Counted from the stretch's first letter, positions 8,334 to 17,335 are shown. The stretch: 64,000 bases of DNA from CAVZAB01 sp963773155 (GCA_963773155.1 CAVZAB010000019.1:186001-250000); one strand, 5' to 3'. Made by a program: numbers and translations. Notes: generated by a model not told the origin, from the sequence alone.

Positions 8334-9351
8334 GGGCAAGGCTTGGCAGGTCTTGGCGGGGCGCGGGCGGCGAAGCGCCGCCTTTGCCCTTGCGCTCCTC
8401 GGAGGGAGTCCGCTTGAAATGTTCGCTATAGCATTTCGAGAAATGCGACGCTGAAACGAAGCCGCAGGCGATGCCGACCGACAGGATGGGAATGCTGGTC
8501 TGTAGCAGCAATTGCCGGGCCCGCTCGAGCCTGATGGTCAGATAATAGCGGGTTGGCGTCGTATCCATGTATTTCTGGAACAGGCGTTCGAGCTGGCGCG
8601 GCGACAGCGAGACATGCCGGGCAAGCTGGGTACAGCTTGCCGGATGCTCGAGCCGCTTTTCCATCTCCGCGACCACGGCGAGAAGGCGCGGGTGGGAGAC
8701 CCCGAGCCTCGAACGCAATTCCATCCGCTGACGCTCGTTCGAATCGCGCATGCGGTGGTGGATTAATTCATCAGTGACCAGGGCGGGTATGCGCGCGTCG
8801 CATCGGGTGGCGATCAGGTGCAGCATCATGTCGATTGCTGCGGTTCCGCCGGCGCAGGTGAATCGGTTGCGGTCGATTTCGTAAAGCTCCTGTGTCACCT
8901 TAAGATCGGGAAATTCTTCCCGGAAACTGTCGTAGTTCTCCCAGTGAATGGTGCAGCGATAGCCGTTCAAAAGCCCGGCCTTAGCCAGAATGTAGGGACC
9001 GGTACAGAGCGCGCCGAGGCTTACCCCTTGAGCGGCGAGCCTGCGCAACCGGGCAATCAGAAGCGCGTGATTGGTCCGTTGTATGTCGATGCCGCCGCAG
9101 ATGATCAATTCGGACATTGGCCGCAGATCGGCATAGGCGCCCTCGACCGCCACTTCGACCCCGTTCGAGGCCGTGACCGGCCGTCCGTCCGCCGAGAACA
9201 GCCGCCAGGCGAAGATCTCGCTGCCGCCGACGCGGTTGGCCAGGCGCAACGGCTCGAGCGCCGAGGCGAAGGCGATCATCGAAAAATTGGGCACCAACAC
9301 GAAACCAATAGTGCTGGGCGCGACTGCCGCCCTATATTCGGGACCTGGCAT
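8320..9351 (-). CDS. GlxA/GbdR-type AraC-family transcriptional regulator
   Basis: 343-residue regulator with an N-terminal DJ-1/PfpI-like amidotransferase domain (about residues 12-190; the nucleophile region reads GALCTGPYILAKAGLL) and a C-terminal AraC-type double helix-turn-helix (about 225-325, with HVSLSPRQLERLFQKY and GIACGFVSASHFSKCY). This architecture is that of the GlxA family, which contains GbdR, the activator of glycine betaine catabolism, and CdhR, the carnitine regulator of Pseudomonas. Its position inside a betaine cluster suggests it senses betaine or dimethylglycine. It is divergent from the homocysteine methyltransferase gene with a 203-base shared promoter region holding an inverted repeat at 9402-9420. 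Confidence 0.88.
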   Translation of the reverse strand: MPGPEYRAAVAPSTIGFVLVPNFSMIAFASALEPLRLANRVGGSEIFAWRLFSADGRPVTASNGVEVAVEGAYADLRPMSELIICGGIDIQRTNHALLIARLRRLAAQGVSLGALCTGPYILAKAGLLNGYRCTIHWENYDSFREEFPDLKVTQELYEIDRNRFTCAGGTAAIDMMLHLIATRCDARIPALVTDELIHHRMRDSNERQRMELRSRLGVSHPRLLAVVAEMEKRLEHPASCTQLARHVSLSPRQLERLFQKYMDTTPTRYYLTIRLERARQLLLQTSIPILSVGIACGFVSASHFSKCYSEHFKRTPSEERKGKGGASPPAPRQDLPSLALNQA

Positions 9352-9554
9352 GATGTTTCCTGGTGGGCCTGATCGGTGGCAGCCGATCCATTTATCCCAT
9401 TTGCGACCATTTGTGTCGCAGTCTAGGAAAATAATTCGTGCTTGCGTAGCGGGAAATCGGTTTCAGGATTAATAGATCGGTTGGCTCGGCCGACTTGACT
9501 TGCCAGGCGCGATCTGCGGGTGCTTTGCGCTCAATTCAATCGGAGGAATGCGGC
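9352..9554. promoter_or_regulatory. Divergent promoter region with inverted repeat
   Basis: This 203-base region lies between the GbdR-like gene (minus) and the methyltransferase gene (plus) and should hold both promoters. It contains a perfect 6-base dyad, TGCGAC / GTCGCA at 9402-9407 and 9415-9420 with a 7-base spacer, a plausible regulator-binding site. The strong Shine-Dalgarno GGAGG at 9542-9546 decides the GTG start at 9555. No riboswitch was recognised. Confidence 0.45.
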
Positions 9555-10556
9555 GTGCTTCAGACTTTGCTTGCCAAGAAGCCGTATCTGCTGGCGGATG
9601 GAGCGACCGGCACCAATCTGTTTGCAATGGGCCTGGAATCCGGCGAGGCGCCGGAATTGTGGAACGATCAGCATCCCGACCGGGTCGCACAGCTGCACCG
9701 CGGTTTTATCGAGGCTGGCGCCGACATCATCTTGACCAACACGTTCGGGGCAAACCGCCGCCGCCTGATGCTCCACAATCTCCAGGACCGCTGCGCCGAG
9801 CTCAACCGCAAAGCTGCCGAGATCGCCCGCCGGGTGGCCGCCGAGGCTGGCCGGGAAATCGTGGTCGCCGGGTCGCTCGGTCCGACCGGCGATCTTCTGG
9901 CGCCGCTCGGTCCGCTGAGCGAGGCCGAGGCCGTCGAAGTATTCAGCGAACAGATCGCGGGTCTTAGGGCGGGCGGCGCCGACGTTGTCTGGATCGAGAC
10001 TATGTCGGCGCCCGAGGAGATCCGGGCCGCGGCCGCGGCCGCGACCGCGGCCGCCATGCCCTATACAATTACTGCCAGTTTTGACACGGCCGGGCGGACC
10101 ATGATGGGCCTGGCGCCGTCGGCCCTGGGCGATTTTGCCGCTTTGCTTGCGCCGGGACCTTTGGCGGTTGGGGCGAATTGCGGTGTTGGCGCAAGCGACC
10201 TCTTGATCTCGATTCTGGCAATGACCGAAGCCCATCCCGAGGCGGTCGTGATAGCCAAGGCCAATTGCGGGATCCCGCAATGGCACGGCGATCACATCCA
10301 CTATTCCGGTACGCCGGAACTGATGGCGCTTTACGCGGGCCTCGCGGCTGATGCGGGGGCGCGGATCATCGGCGGGTGTTGCGGCACTTCGGCTGCCCAT
10401 CTCGCCGCCATGCGTCGGGCGCTCGACCATCATCACCGGGCGGCGCGGCCGACCGAGATTGAAGTTACCGCTGCGCTGGGGCCGATCGTTTCGCCGGGAT
10501 CGAAGACAGCGAGCGGCGAGGCCGCCGGTCGGCGCGGCGGCCGCCGGCGCGGCTAG
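9555..10556 (+). CDS. Betaine-homocysteine / homocysteine S-methyltransferase
   Basis: 333-residue zinc-dependent homocysteine S-methyltransferase. The conserved ADGATGTNLFAMGL near the start, ILTNTFGANRRRL, the first zinc ligand in GANCGVGAS and the paired zinc cysteines in GGCCGTSAAH identify the fold. In a choline/betaine setting the methyl donor is most likely glycine betaine (BHMT/BmtB type), giving dimethylglycine and methionine; S-methylmethionine is an alternative donor. The start is a GTG at 9555 with GGAGG eight bases upstream. An upstream in-frame stretch lacks a good ribosome site. Odd feature: the last residues, GRRGGRRRG, form a basic Gly-Arg tail also seen on the pterin methyltransferase at 20682-21599. 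Confidence 0.87.
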   Translation: MLQTLLAKKPYLLADGATGTNLFAMGLESGEAPELWNDQHPDRVAQLHRGFIEAGADIILTNTFGANRRRLMLHNLQDRCAELNRKAAEIARRVAAEAGREIVVAGSLGPTGDLLAPLGPLSEAEAVEVFSEQIAGLRAGGADVVWIETMSAPEEIRAAAAAATAAAMPYTITASFDTAGRTMMGLAPSALGDFAALLAPGPLAVGANCGVGASDLLISILAMTEAHPEAVVIAKANCGIPQWHGDHIHYSGTPELMALYAGLAADAGARIIGGCCGTSAAHLAAMRRALDHHHRAARPTEIEVTAALGPIVSPGSKTASGEAAGRRGGRRRG

Positions 10557-10579
10557 GCTTTTTCGGCGCCGCCGCCAGG

Positions 10580-12244
10580 ATGCATTCCCCCGAAGAATTC
10601 GATTTTATCGTGGTCGGGGCCGGCTCGGCCGGCTGTGTCCTGGCCAATCGGCTGAGCGAGAATAAGCATCATCGGGTCTTGCTCCTGGAGGCCGGCGGCA
10701 GCGACCGTTCGCTCGTCGTGCAAATGCCCTCGGCTCTGTCGATTCCGATGAATCTGCCGAAATACACCTGGCCCTACGAGACCGAACCCGAGCCGCAACT
10801 CAACCATCGCCGCCTGCATTGTCCACGCGGCCGGGTCGTCGGCGGCTCCTCATCGATCAACGGCATGGTCTATATTCGCGGCAACCCCTGGGATTTCGAT
10901 CGCTGGCAGGAAGAAGGCTGTCAGGGCTGGAGCTATCCCGATGTTCTGCCCTATTTCCAGCGGGCGGAGACGCGCGAGGAGGGTGGCGACAGCTGGCGCG
11001 GTGGATCCGGGCCCCTGTATACGAGTTACGGTCCTTTGACCAATCCGCTTTCGCGGGCCTTTCTGGCTGCCGGACTCGAGGCTGGCTACATGGCGAGCTC
11101 CGACGTCAACGGCTATCAGCAGGAGGGCTTCGGGCGGATGGACCGGACGATCCACGCCGGGCGCCGCTGGAGCGCCGCCAATGCCTATCTCAGATCTGTT
11201 CTGGGACGGCCCAATCTGGTGCTGCGAACCCATGCGCTGGCAACTGGCCTTGTCATAGAGAATGGCCGCGCCGTTGCGATCGACTATCGGCAGGGCGATA
11301 GGAGCCTTCGGGCCCGGGCCCGTCGTGAGATTGTCCTTTCCGGCGGGCCGATCAATTCGCCGCAGCTGCTGATGCTCTCGGGGATCGGCCCTGGCGAGGC
11401 ACTGAGACGGCACGGGATCGAAGTCAGGCATCATCTGCCGGGCGTCGGCGAGAATTTGCAGGATCACCTGGAATTCTACCTGCAAGTTGCTTGCCGGCCC
11501 GAAGTGACATTGCATGGCGCCATGCGTCCGCTGGCCCGTTTGTTGATCGGGCTGCGCTGGCTGATCCGCCGCGATGGGCTTGGTGCGCTGAACCATTTCG
11601 AAGCCTGCGGCTTCATTCGTAGCCGGGCCGGCGTCCGCTATCCCGACATTCAATTTCATTTCTTGCCGGCCGCCGTGTCCTATGACGGCCGCTCGTTGTC
11701 GGCGCGCCCGGGCTTCCAGGCGCATGTCGGCACGATGCGTTCGAAAAGCCGCGGCTGGGTGCGGCTTGGTTCCGCCGATCCCGCGGCGGCGCCGCGGATC
11801 TTCTTCAACTACATGAGTGTGGCTGAGGATTGGACGGAAATGCGGGCGGCTTTGCGGCTGGCGCGCGAGATCCTGGCGCAACCGGCACTGCAGGCCTATC
11901 GCGGCGAAGAGATGCGGCCAGGCGCAGCCGTCGAAAGCGACAGCGAAATCGACCAATTCTTGCGGGCCGAGCTGGAGAGCGCCTATCATCCTTGCGGGAC
12001 CTGCAAAATGGGCCGTATCGACGATCCGACAAGCGTTGTCGATCCGCAGGCCCGGGTCATCGGTGTTGCCGGTTTACGCGTCGTCGACACTTCGATTATG
12101 CCGTCGATCACCACCGGCAATCTCAATGCGCCCGCCATTATGATCGGTGAAAAAGCCGCCGACTTGATTCTCGGGCACCCGCCTCTGCCGCCATCCAACG
12201 CCGCTTATTACCGGCCAGACGACTTCGCGACCCGGCAGCGCTGA
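10580..12244 (+). CDS. GMC oxidoreductase, choline dehydrogenase-like
   Basis: 554-residue FAD enzyme of the glucose-methanol-choline family, the length of choline dehydrogenase BetA (about 555). The FAD motif DFIVVGAGSAGCVLANRLSE is at the N-terminus; the first GMC signature GRVVGGSSSINGMVYIRGN is at about residue 83 and the second, GGPINSPQLLMLSGIGP, at about residue 256. The C-terminal catalytic region carries HPCGTCKMG and then NLNAPAIMIGEKAAD. In this neighbourhood oxidation of choline to betaine aldehyde is the obvious proposal, although GMC alcohol dehydrogenases are broad and no betB is in the window. It begins 23 bases after the methyltransferase gene, so the two are probably cotranscribed. 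Confidence 0.85.
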   Translation: MHSPEEFDFIVVGAGSAGCVLANRLSENKHHRVLLLEAGGSDRSLVVQMPSALSIPMNLPKYTWPYETEPEPQLNHRRLHCPRGRVVGGSSSINGMVYIRGNPWDFDRWQEEGCQGWSYPDVLPYFQRAETREEGGDSWRGGSGPLYTSYGPLTNPLSRAFLAAGLEAGYMASSDVNGYQQEGFGRMDRTIHAGRRWSAANAYLRSVLGRPNLVLRTHALATGLVIENGRAVAIDYRQGDRSLRARARREIVLSGGPINSPQLLMLSGIGPGEALRRHGIEVRHHLPGVGENLQDHLEFYLQVACRPEVTLHGAMRPLARLLIGLRWLIRRDGLGALNHFEACGFIRSRAGVRYPDIQFHFLPAAVSYDGRSLSARPGFQAHVGTMRSKSRGWVRLGSADPAAAPRIFFNYMSVAEDWTEMRAALRLAREILAQPALQAYRGEEMRPGAAVESDSEIDQFLRAELESAYHPCGTCKMGRIDDPTSVVDPQARVIGVAGLRVVDTSIMPSITTGNLNAPAIMIGEKAADLILGHPPLPPSNAAYYRPDDFATRQR

Positions 12245-12250
12245 AATAGT

Positions 12251-12510
12251 TCAGCCATTAAAGACGGCGTTGAGCTTGTTGCCGCGGGGGTCGCGGACAT
12301 AGGCGGTGCACAAGGCATGGGCGGTGAAAAGGCATGGGCGGTGAAAAGGCATGGGCGGTGAAAAGGCATGGGCGGTGAAAAGGCATGGGCGGTGAAAATG
12401 GAATGGGCCGTGCAACAATGCGGGCACCGCCGCGGCCAGGGCGCACCCTCGCCGCCGTTGCCGAAACTGACCTGGTTGTCGTCAGGGGCTTGCCGGCCCA
12501 GAACTGGCAT
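12251..12510 (-). pseudogene. VOC/glyoxalase-family remnant disrupted by tandem repeats
   Basis: On the minus strand the segment near 12450-12510 reads PVLGRQAPDDNQVSFGNG, which resembles the middle of a VOC-family dioxygenase/glyoxalase-like protein. The segment at about 12251-12308 reads CTAYVRDPRGNKLNAVFNG and a stop, a typical VOC C-terminus. The two parts are in different frames and the part between is replaced by a five-fold 17-base tandem repeat. No start codon or N-terminal third is present. This is a decayed gene, not a functional one. Confidence 0.6.
12314..12398. repeat. Five perfect 17-bp tandem repeats
   Basis: The unit GGCATGGGCGGTGAAAA occurs five times without a mismatch, at 12314, 12331, 12348, 12365 and 12382, followed by a degenerate sixth copy to about 12415. 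There are no spacers, so it is not CRISPR. Because 17 is not a multiple of three the array cycles through all reading frames. It sits inside the VOC-family remnant. Confidence 0.97.
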
Positions 12511-12591
12511 TGGTCGGTGCCGTGTCGCAAAAATGGGTCGATGCGTCGGGACGGTCGGATCCGACGCTGATATAGGTAAGCCTGCGCTACA

Positions 12592-14148
12592 TCAATGCGT
12601 CGCGTCTGGCATACTCGACTTGCGGCGCTCGATGAAGGCGCGCAGGGCCTCGTCGATGCCCGGATCGATCGGTGGCGGCTGATACTCCTGCAGCATGCGC
12701 TTCCACATTTTGTTGGCGCGCTGGGCTTCGTCGAGGCTACCTTCCGCCTGCCATTGCTCGACCGAATTGTTATCGGCGAGGTTCGAGCGGTAGAAGGCGC
12801 TTTCGAAATTCATCTGGGTGTGGGCGCAGCCAAGAAAATGGCCGCCCGGCTCGACTTGATGAAATGCCTCGAGCGCCTGGCCGTTGGGCGAAAGATCGAT
12901 GCCCTTGGCGAGCACGTGCATGGCGCCCAGCTGGTCGAAATCCATGACGAACTTCTCATAGGAGGCCGCCAGCCCGCCCTCCAACCAGCCAGCGGCGTGA
13001 AGGACGAAATTGGTGCCGGCATGGATGGTCGGAATCAGCGTCTGGGCACTTTCATAGGCGGCCTGAGCATCGGGAATTTTCGAGGCGCAGAGGGAGCCGC
13101 CACTGCGGAAAGGCATTCGCATCCGGCGGGCCAATTGGGCCGCCCCGTAAATCGCCAGAGCGGCTTCGGGCGTTCCGAAGGTGGGGGCGCCCGATTGCAT
13201 CGACAATGTCGAGACGAAAGTGCCGAAGATGACCGGTGCCCCGGGTCGGACCAATTGGGTGAAGGCGGTGCCCGCCATCACTTCGGCGAGTACCTGTGTC
13301 AGAGTTCCGGCCACGGTGACCGGGCTCATCGCGCCGGCAAGAATGAACGGCGTGATGATGCAGGCCTGGTTGTTGCGGGCATAGACTTCGGCGGCGCCCA
13401 GCATGGTGGAATCCCAGACCATCGGCGAATTGGCATTGATCAGGCTGGTGCAGACTGTGTTCGCTTGAATGAAGTCGGCGCCGAACAAAATGGCGCACAT
13501 GTCGACAGTGTCCTGCGCTCGTTCCGGGGCGGTGACCGAACCCATGAACGGCTTGTCCGACAGGCGCATGTGAGCATAGACCATTTCGAGATGGCGCTTG
13601 TTGACCGGCAAGTCGACCGGTTCACAGACTGTTCCGCCGGAATGGTGGATGAAAGGTGACAGATAGGCGAGCTTGACGAAGTTGCGGAAATCTTCGATCG
13701 TCCCGTAGCGACGGCCGTTATCGAGATCATGGACGAAGGGCGAGCCGTAATTGGGGGCAAAGACGGTCGCCGTGCCACCGATCCGAACAGTGCGGTCGGG
13801 ATTGCGGGCATATTGCTGATAGACCGGCGGAACGCTGGCGCATAATTGGCGGGCGAGGCCGCGCGGGAAGCGAACGCGGGCGCCCTTGATGTCGCAGCCG
13901 GCATCCTTGAACTTTTGTATGGCCGGCGGATAATCGCGAAACTCGATGCCGATTTCCTGCAGCAGGGTTTCGGCATTGGCCTCGATGATCGCCAGACCCT
14001 CCTCATCGAGAATTTCAGTCAGGGGAATATTACGGGTCACATAGGCGACCGATTGGGCGGTGCGTAATTGACGCGCCGAGCGGCGGGCATCACGGCCGCG
14101 CCGGCCTTCGGCGATCGGGGCGGGTTGTCCGGATGGCATGCTTGACAT
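12592..14148 (-). CDS. MttB-family methyltransferase, non-pyrrolysine (copy 2)
   Basis: 518-residue second member of the MttB (COG5598) methyltransferase superfamily. Visible family blocks are AETLLQEIGIEF, RLSDKPFMGSV, ITPFILAGAMSPVTVAG, DAQAAYESAQTL, and near the C-terminus GGHFLGCAHTQMNFESAF. No in-frame TAG is present, so it is not a pyrrolysine enzyme. It is clearly diverged from copy 1 at 3294-4853 outside the conserved core, which suggests a different amine substrate (glycine betaine, carnitine, proline betaine or similar). The N-terminal leader is basic, with EGRRGRDARRSARQ. It is transcribed divergently from the DMGDH-like gene across 235 bases and is the only minus-strand gene inside the methyl-transfer set apart from the regulator. 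Confidence 0.9.
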   Translation of the reverse strand: MSSMPSGQPAPIAEGRRGRDARRSARQLRTAQSVAYVTRNIPLTEILDEEGLAIIEANAETLLQEIGIEFRDYPPAIQKFKDAGCDIKGARVRFPRGLARQLCASVPPVYQQYARNPDRTVRIGGTATVFAPNYGSPFVHDLDNGRRYGTIEDFRNFVKLAYLSPFIHHSGGTVCEPVDLPVNKRHLEMVYAHMRLSDKPFMGSVTAPERAQDTVDMCAILFGADFIQANTVCTSLINANSPMVWDSTMLGAAEVYARNNQACIITPFILAGAMSPVTVAGTLTQVLAEVMAGTAFTQLVRPGAPVIFGTFVSTLSMQSGAPTFGTPEAALAIYGAAQLARRMRMPFRSGGSLCASKIPDAQAAYESAQTLIPTIHAGTNFVLHAAGWLEGGLAASYEKFVMDFDQLGAMHVLAKGIDLSPNGQALEAFHQVEPGGHFLGCAHTQMNFESAFYRSNLADNNSVEQWQAEGSLDEAQRANKMWKRMLQEYQPPPIDPGIDEALRAFIERRKSSMPDATH

Positions 14149-14383
14149 GATGCGGCTCCTGCGACCAGTCGTTTGGACATCGGGCCTGCTGATCGGACTC
14201 TATCTAGGCGGTTGGGCTTGCCAGGTACTCCCTTGTGAGCGTCGAAGGTTTGTCCGCAAGCGTCATGGGCAAGGCCGTCATCCCGCCCGGCGGACGACGG
14301 GCCTGCGACACGGACGGTCGGGGCAAGGTGAGAGCAACGCGTGGTCCAGCGTCAGATTAAGAGCGGCTCAAGAAGGGGATAGC
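14149..14383. promoter_or_regulatory. Divergent intergenic region
   Basis: This 235-base region separates the divergent MttB copy 2 and DMGDH-like genes and must contain both promoters. A purine-rich ribosome site, GAAGGGG at 14372-14378, precedes the ATG at 14384. I see no clear sigma-70 or sigma-54 box and no cobalamin riboswitch. Confidence 0.4.
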
Positions 14384-16864
14384 ATGAGAACCAGCGCGCG
14401 CGTTGTTGTGATCGGAGGTGGCGTGGTCGGGGTGTCGACCCTCTACCACCTCGCCAAGAAAGGCTGGAGCGATTGCGTCCTTGTCGAGCGCAAGGAATTG
14501 ACGTCCGGCTCGACCTGGCACGCCGCCGGGCTCTTGCCGCTGTTCAATCTGAGCTATTCCGTCGGCCAGATCCATAAATATTCGCTCGGCCTCTACCGCA
14601 CGCTCGAGGCCGAAACCGGCCAGAACGTCGGCTTCCGGCAAGTATCCAACATCCGGCTTGCGCGTTGCCGCGACCGTTGGGACGAATACATGTTTTACCG
14701 CGGGGTTGCCGAGACGATCGGCGTCAAGGTCAATGTGCTGACGCCCGAAGAGGTCAAGGCGATCTGGCCGCTGTGCGAGACCGACGGCATTCTGGGCGCC
14801 ATCCAGCACCCCGAGGACGGCTATATCCAGCCGGCCGATCTGACCCAGGCTCTGGCCAGGGGGGCGCGCCAACATGGCGCCGAAATCTACCGGCAAACTT
14901 GTGTCAAGGCGATTGTCCGTAAGCCGAACGGCGAGTTTCTGGTAACCACCGACAAGGGCGCGATCAGCTGCGAGCACATCGTGTCTTGCAGCGGCAATTT
15001 TGCCCGTCAGACCGGCGCCATGGTCGGGCTCGACATTCCGGTCATCCCGGTCCAGCACCAGTACATCGTCACTGAGCCGCATCCTGCGATCGTCGAGCGC
15101 CATCGCCAGGGACTGCCGGAACTGGGTGTCCTGCGCGAAGCGGATTCCTCCTGGTACATGCGCGAGGAAAATGGCGGCCTCTTGCTCGGTCCCTACGAGA
15201 AGGGGGCGCCCTGCTGCTATCTCGACGGCCCCGACGAAAACAGCGAATATGAATTGTTTCAGGAGGACCTCGATCGCCTCGGCCCGCATATCGAGACCGC
15301 CATGGTGCGGGTGCCGGCCTTTGGCGAAGTCGGGATCAAGAAGGTCTATAATGGGGCGATCGCCTATACGCCTGACGGCTCGCCGATCGTCGGACCGGCC
15401 TGGGACGTGCCGAACTTCTGGCTCAACGAAGGCCATAGTTTCGGGGTGACGGCGGCGGGGGGCGCCGGCTGGCAATTGGCCGAATGGATTGTCGACGGCG
15501 AGCCCAGCATCGACATGATGGGCGTCGATCCGCGCCGCTTTGGACCCTATGCGACGCGGGGCTATCTCAAGGCGAAGAACGAGGAGGCCTACGCCAATGT
15601 CTTCTCGATCCATTATCCGGACGAGGAACGGGCCGCGGCACGACCGCTGAAACGGGCGCCGTGCTATGAGCGCATGCTGGCTCTGGGCGCCGTATTTGGT
15701 TCCGTTTATGGCTGGGAGCGGCCGAATTTCTTCGCGCCCGAGAATTATGGACTGGCGGTGGACGGGCTCGACAAGCCGGATCTTTTGCTCAACCGCAACC
15801 ATCCGCCGGCCGATCGAGGGGGCCGGATCCGCGAGATCTGGTCGTTTCGGCGGTCCAATTACTTCGATTTCGTCGGCGCCGAGTGTCGGCACGTGCACAA
15901 CGCGGTCGGTCTGCAGGACATGTCGGCCTTTGCCAAGTACCGGGTCGCCGGTCCCGGCGCCGAGGCCTGGCTCGATTATGTCTTGGCCAACCGGCTGCCC
16001 AAGCGGATCGGCCGACTTGCCCTGTGCCACTTGCTCAACGCCAAGGGCGGCGTGCGCAGCGAATTTACGGTGTTTCGCGAGGGCGAACAGGAGTTCTACT
16101 TGGTGGGCGCCGGCGCGCTCGAACGGCACGATTGGGATTGTCTCCAGAAGCTGAAGCCGCCGACCGGCGTTGACTTGACGAGAATTACCAATCAATTCGG
16201 AGTTCTGGTCCTGGCCGGCCCTCATTCGCGGGCGCTTTTGCAGGGTCTGACTGACAGCGATCTGTCGAATGCGGCCTTTCCCTGGCTCAGCGGCAAATGG
16301 ATCAATGTCGGCGCCGCACAGGCGCGCTGTCTCAGGGTCAATTTCGTTGGCGAGCTCGGTTACGAGCTGCACCATCCAATCGAGATGCAGAATGCGATTT
16401 TTGACCTGTTGATGACGGCGGGCCGGCCATTTGATCTGAAGCCCTATGGCATCCGGGCGATGATGGCCTTGGCGTTGGAGAAGTCGTACCGGCTGATGCG
16501 AAACGAAATGTCGATTGAATATGCGGCGCTGGAATCCGGGCTCGATCGGTTCATTCATTTGAACAAGAGCGATTTCATTGGCCGTGATGCCTTGGTCGGC
16601 TGGCGCGAAAGGGGATTTTCCAACCGCTTCGTAAGTCTCCAAATCGATGGCGCCACCGATGCCGATTGCCGTGGCTCGGAGCCGGTCCTTCACCGCGGCG
16701 CCATGGTCGGCCGGGTGACATCGGGGGGGTTCGGCTTTCGGGTCAATCACTCGCTGGCCATGGCCATGGTTAAACCGGAATTCGCGGCAATCGGCAGGGA
16801 ACTCGAGGTCCGGGTGCTTGGCACCAATCTTGCTGCCAGGGTCGTTCCTGAAATCGCCGTTTGA
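14384..16864 (+). CDS. Dimethylglycine/sarcosine dehydrogenase-like flavoprotein
   Basis: 826-residue FAD enzyme of the DMGDH/sarcosine dehydrogenase type, the normal full length of that family (about 810-860). The N-terminal DAO domain begins with VVVIGGGVVGVSTLYHLAKKG, followed by LTSGSTWHAAGLLPLFN, where the WHAAG histidine is the usual FAD attachment site. GHSFGVTAAGGAGWQLAEWIVDGEP closes the FAD part near residue 370. The C-terminal half (about 480-820) is a folate-binding GcvT-like module with YELHHPIE and LNKSDFIGRDAL. Such enzymes oxidise an N-methyl group and pass it to tetrahydrofolate as methylene-THF. Here it would take dimethylglycine or sarcosine formed from betaine. It is transcribed toward the corrinoid gene set. 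Confidence 0.88.
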   Translation: MRTSARVVVIGGGVVGVSTLYHLAKKGWSDCVLVERKELTSGSTWHAAGLLPLFNLSYSVGQIHKYSLGLYRTLEAETGQNVGFRQVSNIRLARCRDRWDEYMFYRGVAETIGVKVNVLTPEEVKAIWPLCETDGILGAIQHPEDGYIQPADLTQALARGARQHGAEIYRQTCVKAIVRKPNGEFLVTTDKGAISCEHIVSCSGNFARQTGAMVGLDIPVIPVQHQYIVTEPHPAIVERHRQGLPELGVLREADSSWYMREENGGLLLGPYEKGAPCCYLDGPDENSEYELFQEDLDRLGPHIETAMVRVPAFGEVGIKKVYNGAIAYTPDGSPIVGPAWDVPNFWLNEGHSFGVTAAGGAGWQLAEWIVDGEPSIDMMGVDPRRFGPYATRGYLKAKNEEAYANVFSIHYPDEERAAARPLKRAPCYERMLALGAVFGSVYGWERPNFFAPENYGLAVDGLDKPDLLLNRNHPPADRGGRIREIWSFRRSNYFDFVGAECRHVHNAVGLQDMSAFAKYRVAGPGAEAWLDYVLANRLPKRIGRLALCHLLNAKGGVRSEFTVFREGEQEFYLVGAGALERHDWDCLQKLKPPTGVDLTRITNQFGVLVLAGPHSRALLQGLTDSDLSNAAFPWLSGKWINVGAAQARCLRVNFVGELGYELHHPIEMQNAIFDLLMTAGRPFDLKPYGIRAMMALALEKSYRLMRNEMSIEYAALESGLDRFIHLNKSDFIGRDALVGWRERGFSNRFVSLQIDGATDADCRGSEPVLHRGAMVGRVTSGGFGFRVNHSLAMAMVKPEFAAIGRELEVRVLGTNLAARVVPEIAV

Positions 16865-16894
16865 TCCCGACAATCTGCGGCTGAAGGGCTGAAC

Positions 16895-17158
16895 ATGGCA
16901 CCGGATCGATTTGCCAAGGCAAGGGCCGCGGCGCTGGCGAGTGTCGATCCGGCTGGCCGGCGCGAATTGACCTGCGAGCGTTGCGGTGCCAGGTTCGGCT
17001 GTCGGCCAGCCGGCGGCTGCTGGTGCAACCGCGAAGCATTCCGGCTGCCGGTGCCTCTGCCTGAACCGTTTACCGATTTCGGCGATTGTCTTTGTCCCGC
17101 TTGTCTGCGTGATGTCGCGGCGGCGCTGGGTGGCGCGGCAGCCGGACCGGGCAAATAG
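16895..17158 (+). CDS. Cysteine-rich CWC-family protein
   Basis: 87-residue protein with seven cysteines arranged as CERCGARFGC, GGCWC and DCLCPACL, the pattern of the small 'cysteine-rich CWC' family (Cys_rich_CWC). It probably binds a metal, but no function is established for the family. It starts 30 bases after the DMGDH-like gene, and the open frame ends before a 177-base gap that precedes the corrinoid protein. The location between two core pathway genes may be incidental, as this family occurs widely in Proteobacteria as a stand-alone gene. Confidence 0.7.
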   Translation: MAPDRFAKARAAALASVDPAGRRELTCERCGARFGCRPAGGCWCNREAFRLPVPLPEPFTDFGDCLCPACLRDVAAALGGAAAGPGK

Positions 17159-17335
17159 ACGCGCGGCGGGCGAGACCATGTCGCCGCAGGGACAGTGGCG
17201 GTCTCGGCAGCGATAGCGGTTTTTGCCGGTGGCCCCACAATTTTACTTGAATTACCAAGAATTTCATGCGCGAACGAACCGGCGCCCTGGCCGAAACCAT
17301 CGGGGCGCAGCGTAGGATGACGGAGACGAGGCACA

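Noticed and set aside
12314..12415. Possible CRISPR array
   Set aside because: The 17-base units are directly adjacent without spacers, and no cas genes are near. It is a simple tandem repeat.
14357..17179. A very long minus-strand open frame (940 codons) opposite the DMGDH-like gene
   Set aside because: It is an antisense artefact of GC-rich codon bias. The plus strand carries clear DMGDH motifs; the minus frame has no family signal and is rich in Arg, Ala, Pro and Gly.
17159..17335. Cobalamin riboswitch upstream of the corrinoid gene
   Set aside because: I could not find the B12-box core or the expected conserved elements in this 177-base gap.
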